Position numbers and translations under genes: made by a program. DNA of 64,000 nucleotides from assembly GCF_004354985.1 (NCBI RefSeq), contig NZ_SMSK01000001.1, forward strand, positions 310,001-374,000. The letters are read 5' to 3'. Below, one piece after another: positions 37,367-46,471 of this stretch. Every line of letters begins with the position of its first letter. The stretch's first letter is position 1. Source of the DNA: Segetibacter sp. 3557_3 (GTDB taxonomy: Bacteria > Bacteroidota > Bacteroidia > Chitinophagales > Chitinophagaceae). The notes beneath the pieces are model-generated. The model searched no databases, was not told the origin of the DNA, and saw nothing but the letters and a program-made list of their open reading frames with translations.

Positions 37367-37460
37367 GTGTACAAGAGATGAACGGAATGCGACGCCCGTC
37401 CGAACTGGTTCATCCGGGCGGGCAAAGATGTATCATCACGATATGCTGGCCGTACCAGAA
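37367..37460. repeat. Partial MITE-like copy with nested hairpin
   Basis: GTGTACAAGAGATGAACGGA and TGCGACGCCCGTCC resemble the family core, interrupted by an extra segment. It contains a nested inverted repeat (GCCCG-TCC-GAAC-TG-GTTC-ATC-CGGGC, about 37400-37425). A similar CCCGTCCGAACGGCTTCAGC block occurs in the 44.6-kb copy. The ends are not resolved. Confidence 0.4.
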
Positions 37461-37622
37461 ACACCCGTTGTGCAACTTACACGTTATCCTAAAATGAACT
37501 CAAAGGGTTTGATGTTAGTTGGTATTTGTCAATTCTCTTGCTGCTAATTAAACACTACGTGTTGAAACTGCCACAAATTTGTGCAGCAATGTTTACCAGA
37601 ATCAATAGCGATTTTTTGCGCG

Positions 37623-38615
37623 TTACTTAAGCTTCACTTTTAGCACGCGACGATTAGCCGTTATGTAAAGCGTTCCATCTTTTGAAATAGCGCAATTTGA
37701 TGTCAGGTCGTTTACTTTGATCTTTCCAAGCACGTTGCCATTGCTGTCGAATATCCAGACACCGCCCGGTCCGGTAGCAAAGACATTGCCTTTTTTATCG
37801 ATCTTTAAACCATCCGGGGCGCCCCGTTCAGTTTTAGCTTCGTTGGTGGCATCATAAAAAATCCGGCCATTAGTAAGCTCCCTATCTTTACTGATATCAT
37901 ATATATACCAATACGGTTTACGAGGATCGGAGTTTGCAATCAATATTTTCTTTTCCCCTGGAAAAAAAGCAATGCCGTTTGGACGGGTAATGGTGTCAGT
38001 GAGTAAAGTAACCTTTCCCTTTGTATCGACTTTGTAGACACCCTGGTAAGGTGCAGCCTTGTTTGTATCTCTTACATTTCTTTCCAGCCCATAGGGCGGG
38101 TCGGTAAAATAGATATCCCCGTTGCTGCGTACCACCGCATCGTTGGGACTATCGAACTTTTTATTATTGTAAAGGTTTGCAAGTGTTATAAATTTTGGAG
38201 CCGGCTGCTTCAAGGGAGCGTCCATTAGTGCAATTCTTCGGTCTCCATGTTGGCAAAGAATAAGTTGTCCCTTTCTATTTAGCAATAAACCATTTGAACC
38301 CGTTTCGCCACCGCGTTTAATCGTTCCTGTATATCCTGATGGTGTTAAATAAACTTCTTTTCCTTTTTGCTTAGTCCACTTATAAATAGTGTTTGCCGGA
38401 ACGTCTGAAAAAAGTAGCATTTGTTCTTTTTCGAGCCATAGTGGGCCCTCGCACCAAAGGAAACCTTCGGCGATAACTTCTACTTCCGCGTTCTCACTAA
38501 TGATTGCATCCAGTTTAGGATTGAACTTAACAACCTGCGCGCTGAACTTATCCTGGCATACGCCTGCTAAACATAAGCTCAGAAAAATCGGAAGAATGAT
38601 TAAGTGCCTGTTCAT
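37623..38615 (-). CDS. Secreted SMP-30/gluconolactonase-like lactonase
   Basis: A 330-residue protein with a signal peptide (MNRHLIILPIFLSLCLAGVC). It is a six-bladed SMP-30/Gnl propeller. The metal-site motifs are EGFLWCEGPLWLEKEQMLLF (Glu), FDSPNDAVVRSNGDIYFTDP (Asn, with Asp in the blade), RPNGIAFFPGEKKILIANSD and GAPDGLKIDKKGNVF (Asp). Proteins of this family open sugar-acid lactones such as glucono- or arabinono-lactone. With a sugar-acid dehydratase and an ACS-type MFS carrier nearby, arabinonolactone is the likely substrate, but that is inference. The export signal places the reaction outside the cytoplasm. Confidence 0.85.
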   Translation of the reverse strand: MNRHLIILPIFLSLCLAGVCQDKFSAQVVKFNPKLDAIISENAEVEVIAEGFLWCEGPLWLEKEQMLLFSDVPANTIYKWTKQKGKEVYLTPSGYTGTIKRGGETGSNGLLLNRKGQLILCQHGDRRIALMDAPLKQPAPKFITLANLYNNKKFDSPNDAVVRSNGDIYFTDPPYGLERNVRDTNKAAPYQGVYKVDTKGKVTLLTDTITRPNGIAFFPGEKKILIANSDPRKPYWYIYDISKDRELTNGRIFYDATNEAKTERGAPDGLKIDKKGNVFATGPGGVWIFDSNGNVLGKIKVNDLTSNCAISKDGTLYITANRRVLKVKLK

Positions 38616-38735
38616 CTTTAATTAGGTTAGATAGATAAATGGTTCAAAGTAAATGTATAATGTTCTGTCCATAGCGAAATGTAATTCCCTGTTTCACCAT
38701 CTGTTTGAGCCTTCCCTTGTTCAAAACCCTGCAGC

Positions 38736-38966
38736 TCAGGCGATGCCTTTACGAACACCTGGTATAGTATCATGAGTAGGATCCAATGCAGAAATCGCTA
38801 CTGCCATACGTTTGCTATACACCTGGCATACATCCCTTGTTGCCAGGGTGACTGCTTTTAGTTCCCATGCTGACGAAGGAGGTTCTCGGCGTGCGAACGA
38901 TCTATGCAATACATCCATGAGTTTCCATGTTGGATGGGTTTCCTCGTACCTCGGAATAACAGGACC
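38736..38966 (-). pseudogene. Unidentified C-terminal gene fragment
   Basis: A minus-strand frame bounded by stops gives about 76 residues: GPVIPRYEETHPTWKLMDVL, then ELKAVTLATRDVCQVYSKRM and SALDPTHDTIPGVRKGIA. The residue composition and even codon use look like the tail of a real enzyme, and no start region is present. I cannot name the family. It may be the decayed end of a gene once in this carbohydrate block. Confidence 0.35.
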
Positions 38967-38989
38967 TCAGCGGCTAAGAATTATAATGC

Positions 38990-39856
38990 TTACTGCCCTG
39001 GCTTAAGATACTTCGCAAAGAATTTTTCCATCGCCGGATCGGTAATGGAAAGTTTTTCGTTATAAGCTACAGCATGTCCTACACCGTCAATCTTCAGGTA
39101 CTCAATGTTGGCGCCGGCGGCTTTCATCTTAGTTACAAAATCTTCGGTTAAAGGTGCACGAACAATATTGTCATCCGTTCCCTGGATGAGGAACATGGGA
39201 GGATGATCAGCCGATATATATGCAATCGGCCACCACTCTTTTTTTGCCATAGGAGATTGGCGCCCCAACTCAGTTGGCGGTGAGCCTGCGATTACCATGT
39301 TCAGCCTGCTTGAATATCCATCCCAACCACCATCGCCTTCCAAGCCTGCTGACTTTGTTGTCATGGCCAGCATTAGCACAAGGTGGGCGCCTGCCGAATG
39401 ACCGTATCCTCCTATGCGATTGGTGTCAATTTGGTACTTGTTGGCGTGGGCACGAAGCCAGCGTACGGCACACTTAACATCTTCTATACAAGCCGGGAAA
39501 GGCGCTTCGCCGGTAAGGCGGTAATTAACATTGATGGTAACATATCCTTTCAGGGCATATTCAAGCATCAACTTTTGGTATACCTGGTCTGTTTTCGATC
39601 CCGCACTCCATCCGCCCCCATGAACAATAACAATAGCCGGGCGCAATTTGCCGGTTTGATTAGCTGGTACGGCCATGTCCAAAACCCATGATGCACTGTT
39701 GCCTTCACGATAGCGGATATTCTTTGCGATGCTGACTGTTTTGAATGCTGTATCCTGCATTGGAGGGACATTGGTGTTTTTTCTGAAAGCACGATTACAG
39801 GCGAGTATACCTGCAACAAAAAAACACACGATTAAAAGGTGGATGATTATTTTCAT
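38990..39856 (-). CDS. Alpha/beta-hydrolase esterase lipoprotein (BD-FAE/acetyl-esterase type)
   Basis: A 288-residue lipoprotein (signal ending in AGILAC). The oxyanion motif is VIVHGGGWSAGSK, the nucleophile elbow is GYGHSAGAHLVLM, the acid is in FLIQGTDDNIV and the His in DGVGHAVAYNE. This is the layout of BD-FAE/hormone-sensitive-lipase-like carbohydrate esterases. The gene follows the next hydrolase gene by 7 bases on the same strand, so they form an operon. The setting among GH43 enzymes suggests removal of acetyl or feruloyl groups from plant polysaccharide, which is inference. Confidence 0.85.
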   Translation of the reverse strand: MKIIIHLLIVCFFVAGILACNRAFRKNTNVPPMQDTAFKTVSIAKNIRYREGNSASWVLDMAVPANQTGKLRPAIVIVHGGGWSAGSKTDQVYQKLMLEYALKGYVTINVNYRLTGEAPFPACIEDVKCAVRWLRAHANKYQIDTNRIGGYGHSAGAHLVLMLAMTTKSAGLEGDGGWDGYSSRLNMVIAGSPPTELGRQSPMAKKEWWPIAYISADHPPMFLIQGTDDNIVRAPLTEDFVTKMKAAGANIEYLKIDGVGHAVAYNEKLSITDPAMEKFFAKYLKPGQ

Positions 39857-39863
39857 GTTACAA

Positions 39864-40736
39864 TTATTTTGAAGCGAAATTTTTTGCTTTTACAGTCCAC
39901 CCGGGGAAGTTGGTTAAGTCGTTTTCGAGAAATACCTCAGCACCCGAACTCTTTGCCTTGAACTGCCAGTCCAACCATTTAAGGGCTATTTTAGAGAAAG
40001 AGCCTCCGAACTCGACACCGAATGTACCCATATGTCCTCCGTTTCCTAAACCAGCAACGGCCACAGGAACATGCGTCAGTCTGTCGTAGTCCAACTGTGC
40101 ATTAGCAAAGGCTACGTCTGAAGGGCCCCCGATGATGTAAACAATTGGCGCATGTAATTTTTTCAATGACTCTTTACTGGCTCCGGCCATGGTCATTTCA
40201 CCCATACCTGAATTAAACATAATGGAAGATTTAACCCGGGGATCAGCGGATGCATATACCACTTGTGCTCCGCCGCAGGATTGGCCTGCTGCTGCTATCT
40301 TGTTTGTATCTGCCGACTGGAAATACTCGCTGTTCTTGTCCTTACTTTGTGCAATCATCCAGTCAATCGCGTCAATAAGCATTTTTGATGGGGTACTGGC
40401 ATCGGGTACCCGGGGTTCTTTTGGCAAAGGGCCAACGGCTATGATGATATAACCGTGTGAGGCAATTTCGGATAGTACCTTTTCGTGGGTGATGGAGGTG
40501 TTGGAACAACCACCGTTGCCAAAAACAATAACCGGAAGTTTACCTTCTGCTTTGGAAGCAACAGTAAGGTCTTTTGGCCTGTACACTGTGAAGTCTGGCA
40601 AAGTCGCTTCTTTCGCGGCAATTGCTTTGTAAGGACCACTGCTACCATTGTCAATAACCTTTAAATCTACGACCTGGGCGTTTGTAATGCTACCGGTTGA
40701 GCAAAACAAGCAAACTGCGAAAAGTAACTTTTTCAT
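39864..40736 (-). CDS. Secreted alpha/beta-hydrolase (PET-hydrolase/dienelactone-hydrolase-like)
   Basis: I chose the ATG at 40736 (MKKLLFAVCLFCSTGSITNA), which provides a signal peptide. The upstream 20 codons do not. The 290-residue protein has VYRPKDLTVASKAEGKLPVI, FGNGGCSNTS (oxyanion region), the elbow GQSCGGAQVVYAS and an acid/His region (IIGGPSDVAF, GNGGHMGTFG). The fold resembles chlorophyllase/PET-hydrolase-like alpha/beta-hydrolases. It is the first gene of a two-gene minus-strand operon and is divergent from the dehydratase gene at 41048. Its substrate is unknown, and an ester of plant cell wall origin is plausible. Confidence 0.8.
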   Translation of the reverse strand: MKKLLFAVCLFCSTGSITNAQVVDLKVIDNGSSGPYKAIAAKEATLPDFTVYRPKDLTVASKAEGKLPVIVFGNGGCSNTSITHEKVLSEIASHGYIIIAVGPLPKEPRVPDASTPSKMLIDAIDWMIAQSKDKNSEYFQSADTNKIAAAGQSCGGAQVVYASADPRVKSSIMFNSGMGEMTMAGASKESLKKLHAPIVYIIGGPSDVAFANAQLDYDRLTHVPVAVAGLGNGGHMGTFGVEFGGSFSKIALKWLDWQFKAKSSGAEVFLENDLTNFPGWTVKAKNFASK

Positions 40737-41047
40737 GCATTCGTTAGGTTGGTGGTAAGGGAATAAAATCGAACCGCGGTTATTTTCCGATGTCAAACCT
40801 ATGAAAGCTTTAAGACATAGGATCTAAACAATAGGCAGGCAGAAATTTCACTACGGCAAGTTACAGTACTGCTTCAAAGATAGCAGGATATACGAATTAT
40901 TCTAGATTGCTATCTGCGATAGCTGCATGCAGGAAGGACTCAGAAAAAAACTATTCACCATCTTACCCGATTGTCCGCGTTTTTCTATTTTGTATTTAAC
41001 CAAAGCAATTTATATTCACTTATCAATCACAACTATAAACGAATACA

Positions 41048-42763
41048 ATGTCTGAATTAAGAAGCCAGGGATGGTTTGGGAAAACAGATAAAATGGGGTT
41101 TTACTACCGGAGCTGGTTTAAAAACCAGGGATATCCAAACCATCTATTTGAAGGAAGACCAGTAATAGGCATCTGTAATACATTTTCTGAATTAACACCA
41201 TGCAATGCACACCTGAGAGAGATTGCAGAAGTGGTTAAAAGAGGCGTATATGAGGCAGGTGGATTTCCGTTGGAATTTCCGGCGATGTCTTTGGGCGAAA
41301 CCCAGCTTAAGCCCACAGCAATGCTTTTCAGAAACCTGGCAAGCATGGAAGTTGAAGAGTCGATACGTGGAAATCCTATTGATGGTGTAGTCCTGCTTAC
41401 GGGCTGCGATAAAACCACGCCTGCAACAGTTATGGGCGCAGCCAGTGTAGACCTTCCAACCATAGTTGTTCCTGGCGGACCGATGTTGAATGGAAAATTC
41501 CAGGGAAAAGATATTGGTTCAGGAACGCACGTTATCAAGTTTGCTGCAGATATGAAAACGGGCGCAATGACCCCTAAAGATTACCTGGCCGCAGAAAATT
41601 GTATGTCAAGAAGTGCAGGTCATTGTATGACCATGGGTACTGCTTCAACCATGGCTTGTATGGTAGAGGCATTAGGTCTTACACTTCCCGGTGCTGCAGC
41701 TATCCCCGCAGTTGATTCAAGAAAGAAAATCCTGGCTCATTTAAGTGGAATGAGAATAGTGGAGATGGTAAAAGAAGATCTTCGATTATCAAAGATATTA
41801 ACCCGTGACGCATTTGAGAACGCGATAAAGGTAAATGCTGCAGTAGGTGGATCCACAAACCTCATTATTCATCTTTTAGCAATTGCCGGCAGAATAGGTA
41901 TTGATTTAGACCTGGATGATTTTGACAAGTTAGGCAGCAAGATTCCGTTATTATTAAACCTGATGCCTTCAGGAAAGTATTTGATGGAAGATTTTTTCTA
42001 TGCAGGCGGGCTTCCGGTTATACTTCATGAAATCAGGAAACATCTGCACATCAATGCCATTACAGTAACGGGTAAAAGTCATCACGATAATATCGAAGGA
42101 AACTATCATAATTACAACACCGAAGTAATATCAACAATTGAAGAGCCTCTTATCGCTGAAGCAGGTATTGCTGTTTTAAAAGGAAACCTGGCTGAAAACG
42201 GGGCGGTAATAAAACCGTCAGCAGCAAGTCCGGCGCTTATGAAGCATCGCGGACGGGCAGTGGTGTTTGAAACGATAGAAGACTATCATGCAAGGGTAGA
42301 TGATCCTGACCTTGATATTGATGAAACCTGCGTTATGGTTTTAAAATATGTGGGGCCGGTGGGTTACCCGGGTATGCCTGAAGTAGGAAATATGTTGCTT
42401 CCGAAAAAGATCCTCGAAAAGGGAATTACAGACATGGTGCGGATCTCAGATGGCAGAATGAGTGGTACCGCATTTGGAACGGTTATATTACACGTATCTC
42501 CCGAAGCGGCAATTGGAGGCACCCTGGCTCTTGTTGAAAATGGTGATTTTATTGAAGTGGATGTTCCGAACAGGAGGTTACACTTAGACGTGCCTGTTGA
42601 GGTGTTATCCAGGAGAAGACAAAACTGGACGGCACCTGATCCGGTAGCAGACAGGGGATATGCAAGCATGTATATCAAACATGTGCAGCAAGCAGATAAA
42701 GGAGCAGACCTGGATTATCTTGTAGGAAGTTCAGGGTCGAAGGTTACCCGTCACTCACACTAA
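41048..42763 (+). CDS. IlvD/EDD-family sugar-acid dehydratase (L-arabinonate dehydratase-like)
   Basis: A 571-residue cytoplasmic Fe-S dehydratase. The cluster Cys residues appear in VIGICNTFSELTPCNAH, LTGCDKTTPATVMGA and CMSRSAGHCMTMGTAST. The catalytic Ser loop is ISDGRMSGTAFGTVIL. The opening WFGKTDKMGFYYRSWFKNQG, followed by GGFPLEFPAMSLGE, matches the pentonate branch (L-arabinonate/D-xylonate/galactonate dehydratases) rather than dihydroxyacid dehydratase. The expected reaction is a sugar acid to its 2-keto-3-deoxy acid. It is followed 118 bases later by an ACS-type MFS carrier, and a lactonase gene lies 2.4 kb away on the other strand. The specific sugar acid is inferred from the arabinanase context. 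Confidence 0.9.
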   Translation: MSELRSQGWFGKTDKMGFYYRSWFKNQGYPNHLFEGRPVIGICNTFSELTPCNAHLREIAEVVKRGVYEAGGFPLEFPAMSLGETQLKPTAMLFRNLASMEVEESIRGNPIDGVVLLTGCDKTTPATVMGAASVDLPTIVVPGGPMLNGKFQGKDIGSGTHVIKFAADMKTGAMTPKDYLAAENCMSRSAGHCMTMGTASTMACMVEALGLTLPGAAAIPAVDSRKKILAHLSGMRIVEMVKEDLRLSKILTRDAFENAIKVNAAVGGSTNLIIHLLAIAGRIGIDLDLDDFDKLGSKIPLLLNLMPSGKYLMEDFFYAGGLPVILHEIRKHLHINAITVTGKSHHDNIEGNYHNYNTEVISTIEEPLIAEAGIAVLKGNLAENGAVIKPSAASPALMKHRGRAVVFETIEDYHARVDDPDLDIDETCVMVLKYVGPVGYPGMPEVGNMLLPKKILEKGITDMVRISDGRMSGTAFGTVILHVSPEAAIGGTLALVENGDFIEVDVPNRRLHLDVPVEVLSRRRQNWTAPDPVADRGYASMYIKHVQQADKGADLDYLVGSSGSKVTRHSH

Positions 42764-42881
42764 TGGGGTTGAGTTTTTTTGACGCCGGCTTTCGATCTTT
42801 TTTCAACATCGTTGTGTCACTCACTTGTACTGATAGATTCTACTATCAGCAGTATGTGAACACACTTACCACTCATTGCCA

Positions 42882-44192
42882 ATGAACAATCTAACGAATG
42901 TTGCCAGGCCATCGAAAATAAGATACCGGATTCTTGCACTCATATTTGTAAGTGTTGTCATCAACTACATGGACCGCACCAACATATCTGTAGCAGCTAC
43001 CGCGATTACAGAAGACCTTCAGTTAACATCTGTACAATTGGGCCTTTTATTTTCAGCCTTCGGCTGGACCTATGCTGCACTTCAAATTCCGGGTGGCATT
43101 TTAGTCGACAAGTTTAGTCCACGCGTGTTATACACCTTTAGCCTCATTACATGGTCACTCATGACCCTTTTCCAGGGCTTTGCCCGGGGTTTTTCGGCAT
43201 TGTTTGGTCTGAGGCTCGCAATAGGGGTTTTCGAAGCACCAGCTTATCCTATAAACAATCGTGTTGTTACCAGTTGGTTCCCCGACAATGAAAGGGCAAC
43301 GGCTATTGCTGTTTATACCTCAGGGCAGTTTCTTGGAATCGCTTTTGTAACTCCTGTTTTAGCCTTCATTCAACTGTACCTTGGTTGGAGAGGTTTGTTT
43401 ATTGTCACTGGCTTAGTAGGTATCATTTGGGGTATTATCTGGTACTGGCGATATCGTGATCCAACAAGCCATCCAATGGCAAACCAGTCAGAATTGGATC
43501 ATATAGAACGGGGTGGTGGGTTAATAAACAGGGCGTCAGGCACAACATTGGCAAAGCCAAAATTCGAATGGCGAAACCTGAAGAAGGTATTTATGTACCG
43601 TAAACTTTGGGGCATATACATAGGGCAGTTTGCTGTTAACTCTACCCTTTGGTTTTTTCTAACCTGGTTTCCAACTTACCTGGTAAAGTATCGTGGATTG
43701 GATTTTCTAAAGTCCGGCTTCCTTGCGTCTGCGCCTTTTCTTGCAGCCTTTGCAGGATTACTTACATCGGGTTTTTTATCCGACTATTTATTACGAAAAG
43801 GTGTGTCTGTAAACATAGCGCGTAAAGCACCGGTTATTTTTGGCTTATTGTTATCGGCATCAATTATAGGAGCTAATTATGTTGACAGTACGGCGTGGAT
43901 TATTTTTTTTATGGCGCTTGCTTTCTTTGGTAATGGCTTTGCTACAATCACCTGGATCTTTGTTTCCACCTTAGCTCCCAAAAACCTCATCGGCTTAACC
44001 GGTGGTGTATTTAATTTCATTGGCAACCTGGCTTCTGTCGTTGTTCCGATAGTCATCGGGTTTTTAGCGCGGGACGGAAATTTCGAACCTGCTCTTTTGT
44101 TTATTGGTACAATAACCGTGATAGGTGCCTGCTCTTATATTTTCATCGTGGGTAAAATTGAGCGGATTAAAGATGAAGACGATATTCATTAG
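42882..44192 (+). CDS. MFS transporter, anion:cation symporter (ACS) family, sugar-acid type
   Basis: A 436-residue inner-membrane carrier with about twelve hydrophobic segments. I chose the ATG at 42882, since the extension starts at TTG 42876. The first segment region reads VVINYMDRTNISVAATAI, the ACS-family hallmark (D-R-N-SVA), with the loop motif GGILVDKFSPRVLYTFSL. Members such as the hexuronate and galactonate permeases import sugar acids with protons. Placement right after the sugar-acid dehydratase suggests import of the arabinonate made outside by the exported lactonase. There is no clear terminator between the two genes. Confidence 0.9.
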   Translation: MNNLTNVARPSKIRYRILALIFVSVVINYMDRTNISVAATAITEDLQLTSVQLGLLFSAFGWTYAALQIPGGILVDKFSPRVLYTFSLITWSLMTLFQGFARGFSALFGLRLAIGVFEAPAYPINNRVVTSWFPDNERATAIAVYTSGQFLGIAFVTPVLAFIQLYLGWRGLFIVTGLVGIIWGIIWYWRYRDPTSHPMANQSELDHIERGGGLINRASGTTLAKPKFEWRNLKKVFMYRKLWGIYIGQFAVNSTLWFFLTWFPTYLVKYRGLDFLKSGFLASAPFLAAFAGLLTSGFLSDYLLRKGVSVNIARKAPVIFGLLLSASIIGANYVDSTAWIIFFMALAFFGNGFATITWIFVSTLAPKNLIGLTGGVFNFIGNLASVVVPIVIGFLARDGNFEPALLFIGTITVIGACSYIFIVGKIERIKDEDDIH

Positions 44193-44279
44193 CGAACAAC
44201 TTCGCAATGTCTAAAAGATACTATTGCTGTGGCTATTGGTTAACTTTCGCGGTTAGCGTGAGTCTAAACATTCTGAAAT

Positions 44280-44414
44280 CAATGTCGTTTAGTTAAGCCG
44301 ATTATGTAATTTGTTTGCCCAGCTACTTCCAATCGTACAAGAGTGCGACGCAACGATGTCCTATAGAATTCCTGTGGCCAGGTCCATAAAAATTTGCTTA
44401 AGTAAACGGCATTG
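44280..44414. mobile_element. MITE-like intergenic element, copy 4, with 10-bp target duplication
   Basis: The best preserved copy. The left end is CAATGTCGTTTAGTTAAGCC and the right end GCTTAAGTAAACGGCATTG, inverted repeats of about 19 bases with two mismatches. The core is GTACAAGAGTGCGACGCAAC, then AGGTCCATAAAAATTTGCTT. The element is bordered on both sides by ATTCTGAAAT (44270-44279 and 44415-44424), a perfect 10-bp direct repeat. Confidence 0.8.
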
Positions 44415-44539
44415 ATTCTGAAATGAACAAAAAGGTGTCAAGGTAATGAAGACACTACATAGTTTATGTGTGGAGAAACTTCGAGGGGAAGTCTTTTGAA
44501 CCCGGCGGGTTGGGCGTATCCTGCATAGCTTAAACCGGT

Positions 44540-44680
44540 AAACAATCGAATAAGTAGATTCTTTTGGACCCAGCGGCAGTTTTCAATGGTACATCGTTGC
44601 GCCGTGCCCCCAATTTATTGGTGTGTCGCACTCCCGTCCGAACGGCTTCAGCCGGGCGCCCTCCCGCCACAACAACCAAC
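44540..44680 (-). mobile_element. MITE-like element, partial copy in reverse orientation
   Basis: The minus strand carries GAGTGCGACACACCAATAAA, TTGGGGGCACGGCGCAACGA and CTGGGTCCAAAAGAATC, almost identical to the core of the long copy at 14.8 kb. The terminal repeats are degraded. A GC-rich hairpin (CCCGTCCGAACGGCTTCAGC) lies at its upstream side. Confidence 0.6.
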
Positions 44681-44827
44681 CATGTGAAAATTAGGCAGAT
44701 GTACCAAACTTTGTACTTCAGTATATAACAAACCACGGCGATCTCATGGATATCGGATTTTCAATTATCAGTCTATTGTAACCCCCGACAAGGTTCGCAA
44801 ATCTTCAACCCAGGCGACCATAAAACA

Positions 44828-46072
44828 ATGAAAATAGCCATACTAACACTTGGAACCCGTGGAGACGTTCAACCATATGCCGTCTTAGGAGAAGCGCTGC
44901 AACAGCGCGGGCATCAAGTGACTTTATCAACGGCAAAAAATTTTGAGGAACTTGTGAAATCCTATCATATTGACTTTTTACCTGTTGATGCGGACTTTCA
45001 GCAGATTTTAAACACTGAAGAAGGCAAAAAGATGATGAAGGGAAATCCTTTTGCCATCAAGCGAAATCTGAACAGTTGGGTTTATCCTTTAATCACTAAT
45101 TCCCTTGTTGACTTTTACAACCTGGCAAAACAGAGTGACGTTGTTCTTTATCACGTTAAGACATTAGCGGACAGTTTTGCCGACCAGTTCCCCGAAAAGA
45201 TGATTCGGACTTCAGTTTTACCAATCGTAGAACCGACAAATGAATTTGCAAATCCCGCCTTGAGTGGTTTACCTGTTCCTGGATTTCTTAACCGATTGAC
45301 CTATACATTTTCAACCCTCAGCCAAAAGCTACTTTCGAAACCAATTGGTCAGTTTAGAAACAAGCTTAATTTATCCAAGAAATTCAAGGTTCCCCTCATA
45401 AAGAATATTTATGGAATAAGTCCCGGTTTCTTACCGCTTCCACACGACTTTTCGAGCCAATCTAAATTTACAGGCTTTTGGTTTGGTTCAGCAAAAACGG
45501 AGTTGACCCCAGACCTGGAATTGTTTTTAAAAACAGGAGAACCGCCTTTGCTTCTGACTTTTGGTAGTATGCCATTCAAGAGCAAGTTTGATTTGCAGAC
45601 AGGTATAATCAAAGTCATTGAAAAATTTAACACGAGAATCATCGTTGTTAAAGGTTGGGGACTTAACCACACAGAAACAATTGAAAACAATCCAAAGATT
45701 AAAATAATCGAAGCTGCACCGTACGACAAACTTTTCCCGTTTACAAAAGCAATCATTCATCATGGTGGCATTGGCACAACCGCCGAATGTTTGAGAGCAG
45801 GCAAACCTTTTATGATTTGCCCAATTCTTTACCCCATTGGCGACCAGTTTTTTTGGGGGCAACACGCCTTCAAAAAAGGAGTTGCAGTTAAGCCCACACC
45901 CATCAGCAAAATGACAGAGAAAATGTTCTTTGAGGGTGTACAGGAACTGTTGACCAACAATCGACTTTATGACAATGCAAGACAGATGCAACAACTTGTT
46001 AACAGCGAAAATGGACTTGAGAAGACAATTGAAGACATAGAAAACACCACGGCTAACAGCAACTTGACTTAG
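44828..46072 (+). CDS. UGT/GT1-family glycosyltransferase
   Basis: A 414-residue GT-B glycosyltransferase. The N-terminal acceptor domain starts MKIAILTLGTRGDVQPYAVL, the typical first strand and loop of sterol-glucosyltransferase-like GT1 enzymes. The C-terminal donor site has LLTFGSMPFK and HHGGIGTTAECLRAGKPFMI, then PIGDQFFWG. It would move a sugar from a nucleotide donor onto a lipid, sterol-like or polyketide-type acceptor. No neighbouring biosynthetic genes are seen, so the acceptor cannot be guessed. It lies alone between intergenic stretches rich in MITE copies. Confidence 0.9.
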   Translation: MKIAILTLGTRGDVQPYAVLGEALQQRGHQVTLSTAKNFEELVKSYHIDFLPVDADFQQILNTEEGKKMMKGNPFAIKRNLNSWVYPLITNSLVDFYNLAKQSDVVLYHVKTLADSFADQFPEKMIRTSVLPIVEPTNEFANPALSGLPVPGFLNRLTYTFSTLSQKLLSKPIGQFRNKLNLSKKFKVPLIKNIYGISPGFLPLPHDFSSQSKFTGFWFGSAKTELTPDLELFLKTGEPPLLLTFGSMPFKSKFDLQTGIIKVIEKFNTRIIVVKGWGLNHTETIENNPKIKIIEAAPYDKLFPFTKAIIHHGGIGTTAECLRAGKPFMICPILYPIGDQFFWGQHAFKKGVAVKPTPISKMTEKMFFEGVQELLTNNRLYDNARQMQQLVNSENGLEKTIEDIENTTANSNLT

Positions 46073-46471
46073 CGGCGGATTACGTGCTACTATTACAACT
46101 TTGGTCTGGCTTCAATGCACAAATTGATGATCGGCGAGTGTTCACGCCCAATGGACACAACGAAAAATCCTCGAGCCTAATTTTGAACATTAAAATGAAC
46201 GAGCGCCCAACAGAACGGTGATGCATAGCTCACTGAAGTATATGCTGTAGAATATAATTTTTCAAACTGCAGTGGATTGCAAAGGGTATTTGAACATGAC
46301 CCCGATGTTCACTTATAGGGTCTGCCTGCAACCGTGGAGGAAAGAGAACAGGTTACTAACAAGAATGTTGAACAGATTGAGCTTTCTGACACCGTTAGCG
46401 GTTCTTCAATATCTTACCGGGCTTTTGAACAGCAAAGTACTATACACATACCAGCTTGAAATACTATTGTA
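46073..46471. other. Intergenic region
   Basis: About 400 bases with no gene. The part just after the glycosyltransferase stop (CTTGACTTAGCGGCGGATTA) and GCGCCCAACAGAACGGTG near 46202 looks faintly like Bacteroidota cassette-type recombination sequences, but I could not build a convincing folded site. Confidence 0.35.

Noticed and set aside
37400-37425. Nested GC-rich hairpin as a terminator
   Set aside because: No T-run follows, and a related block occurs in a MITE-like copy at 44.6 kb, so it belongs to the repeat family instead.
46060-46230. Possible integron-type attC site after the glycosyltransferase gene
   Set aside because: Only GCCCAAC matches one core half-site. No matching GTTRRRY partner or folded arm was found, and no integron integrase is present.
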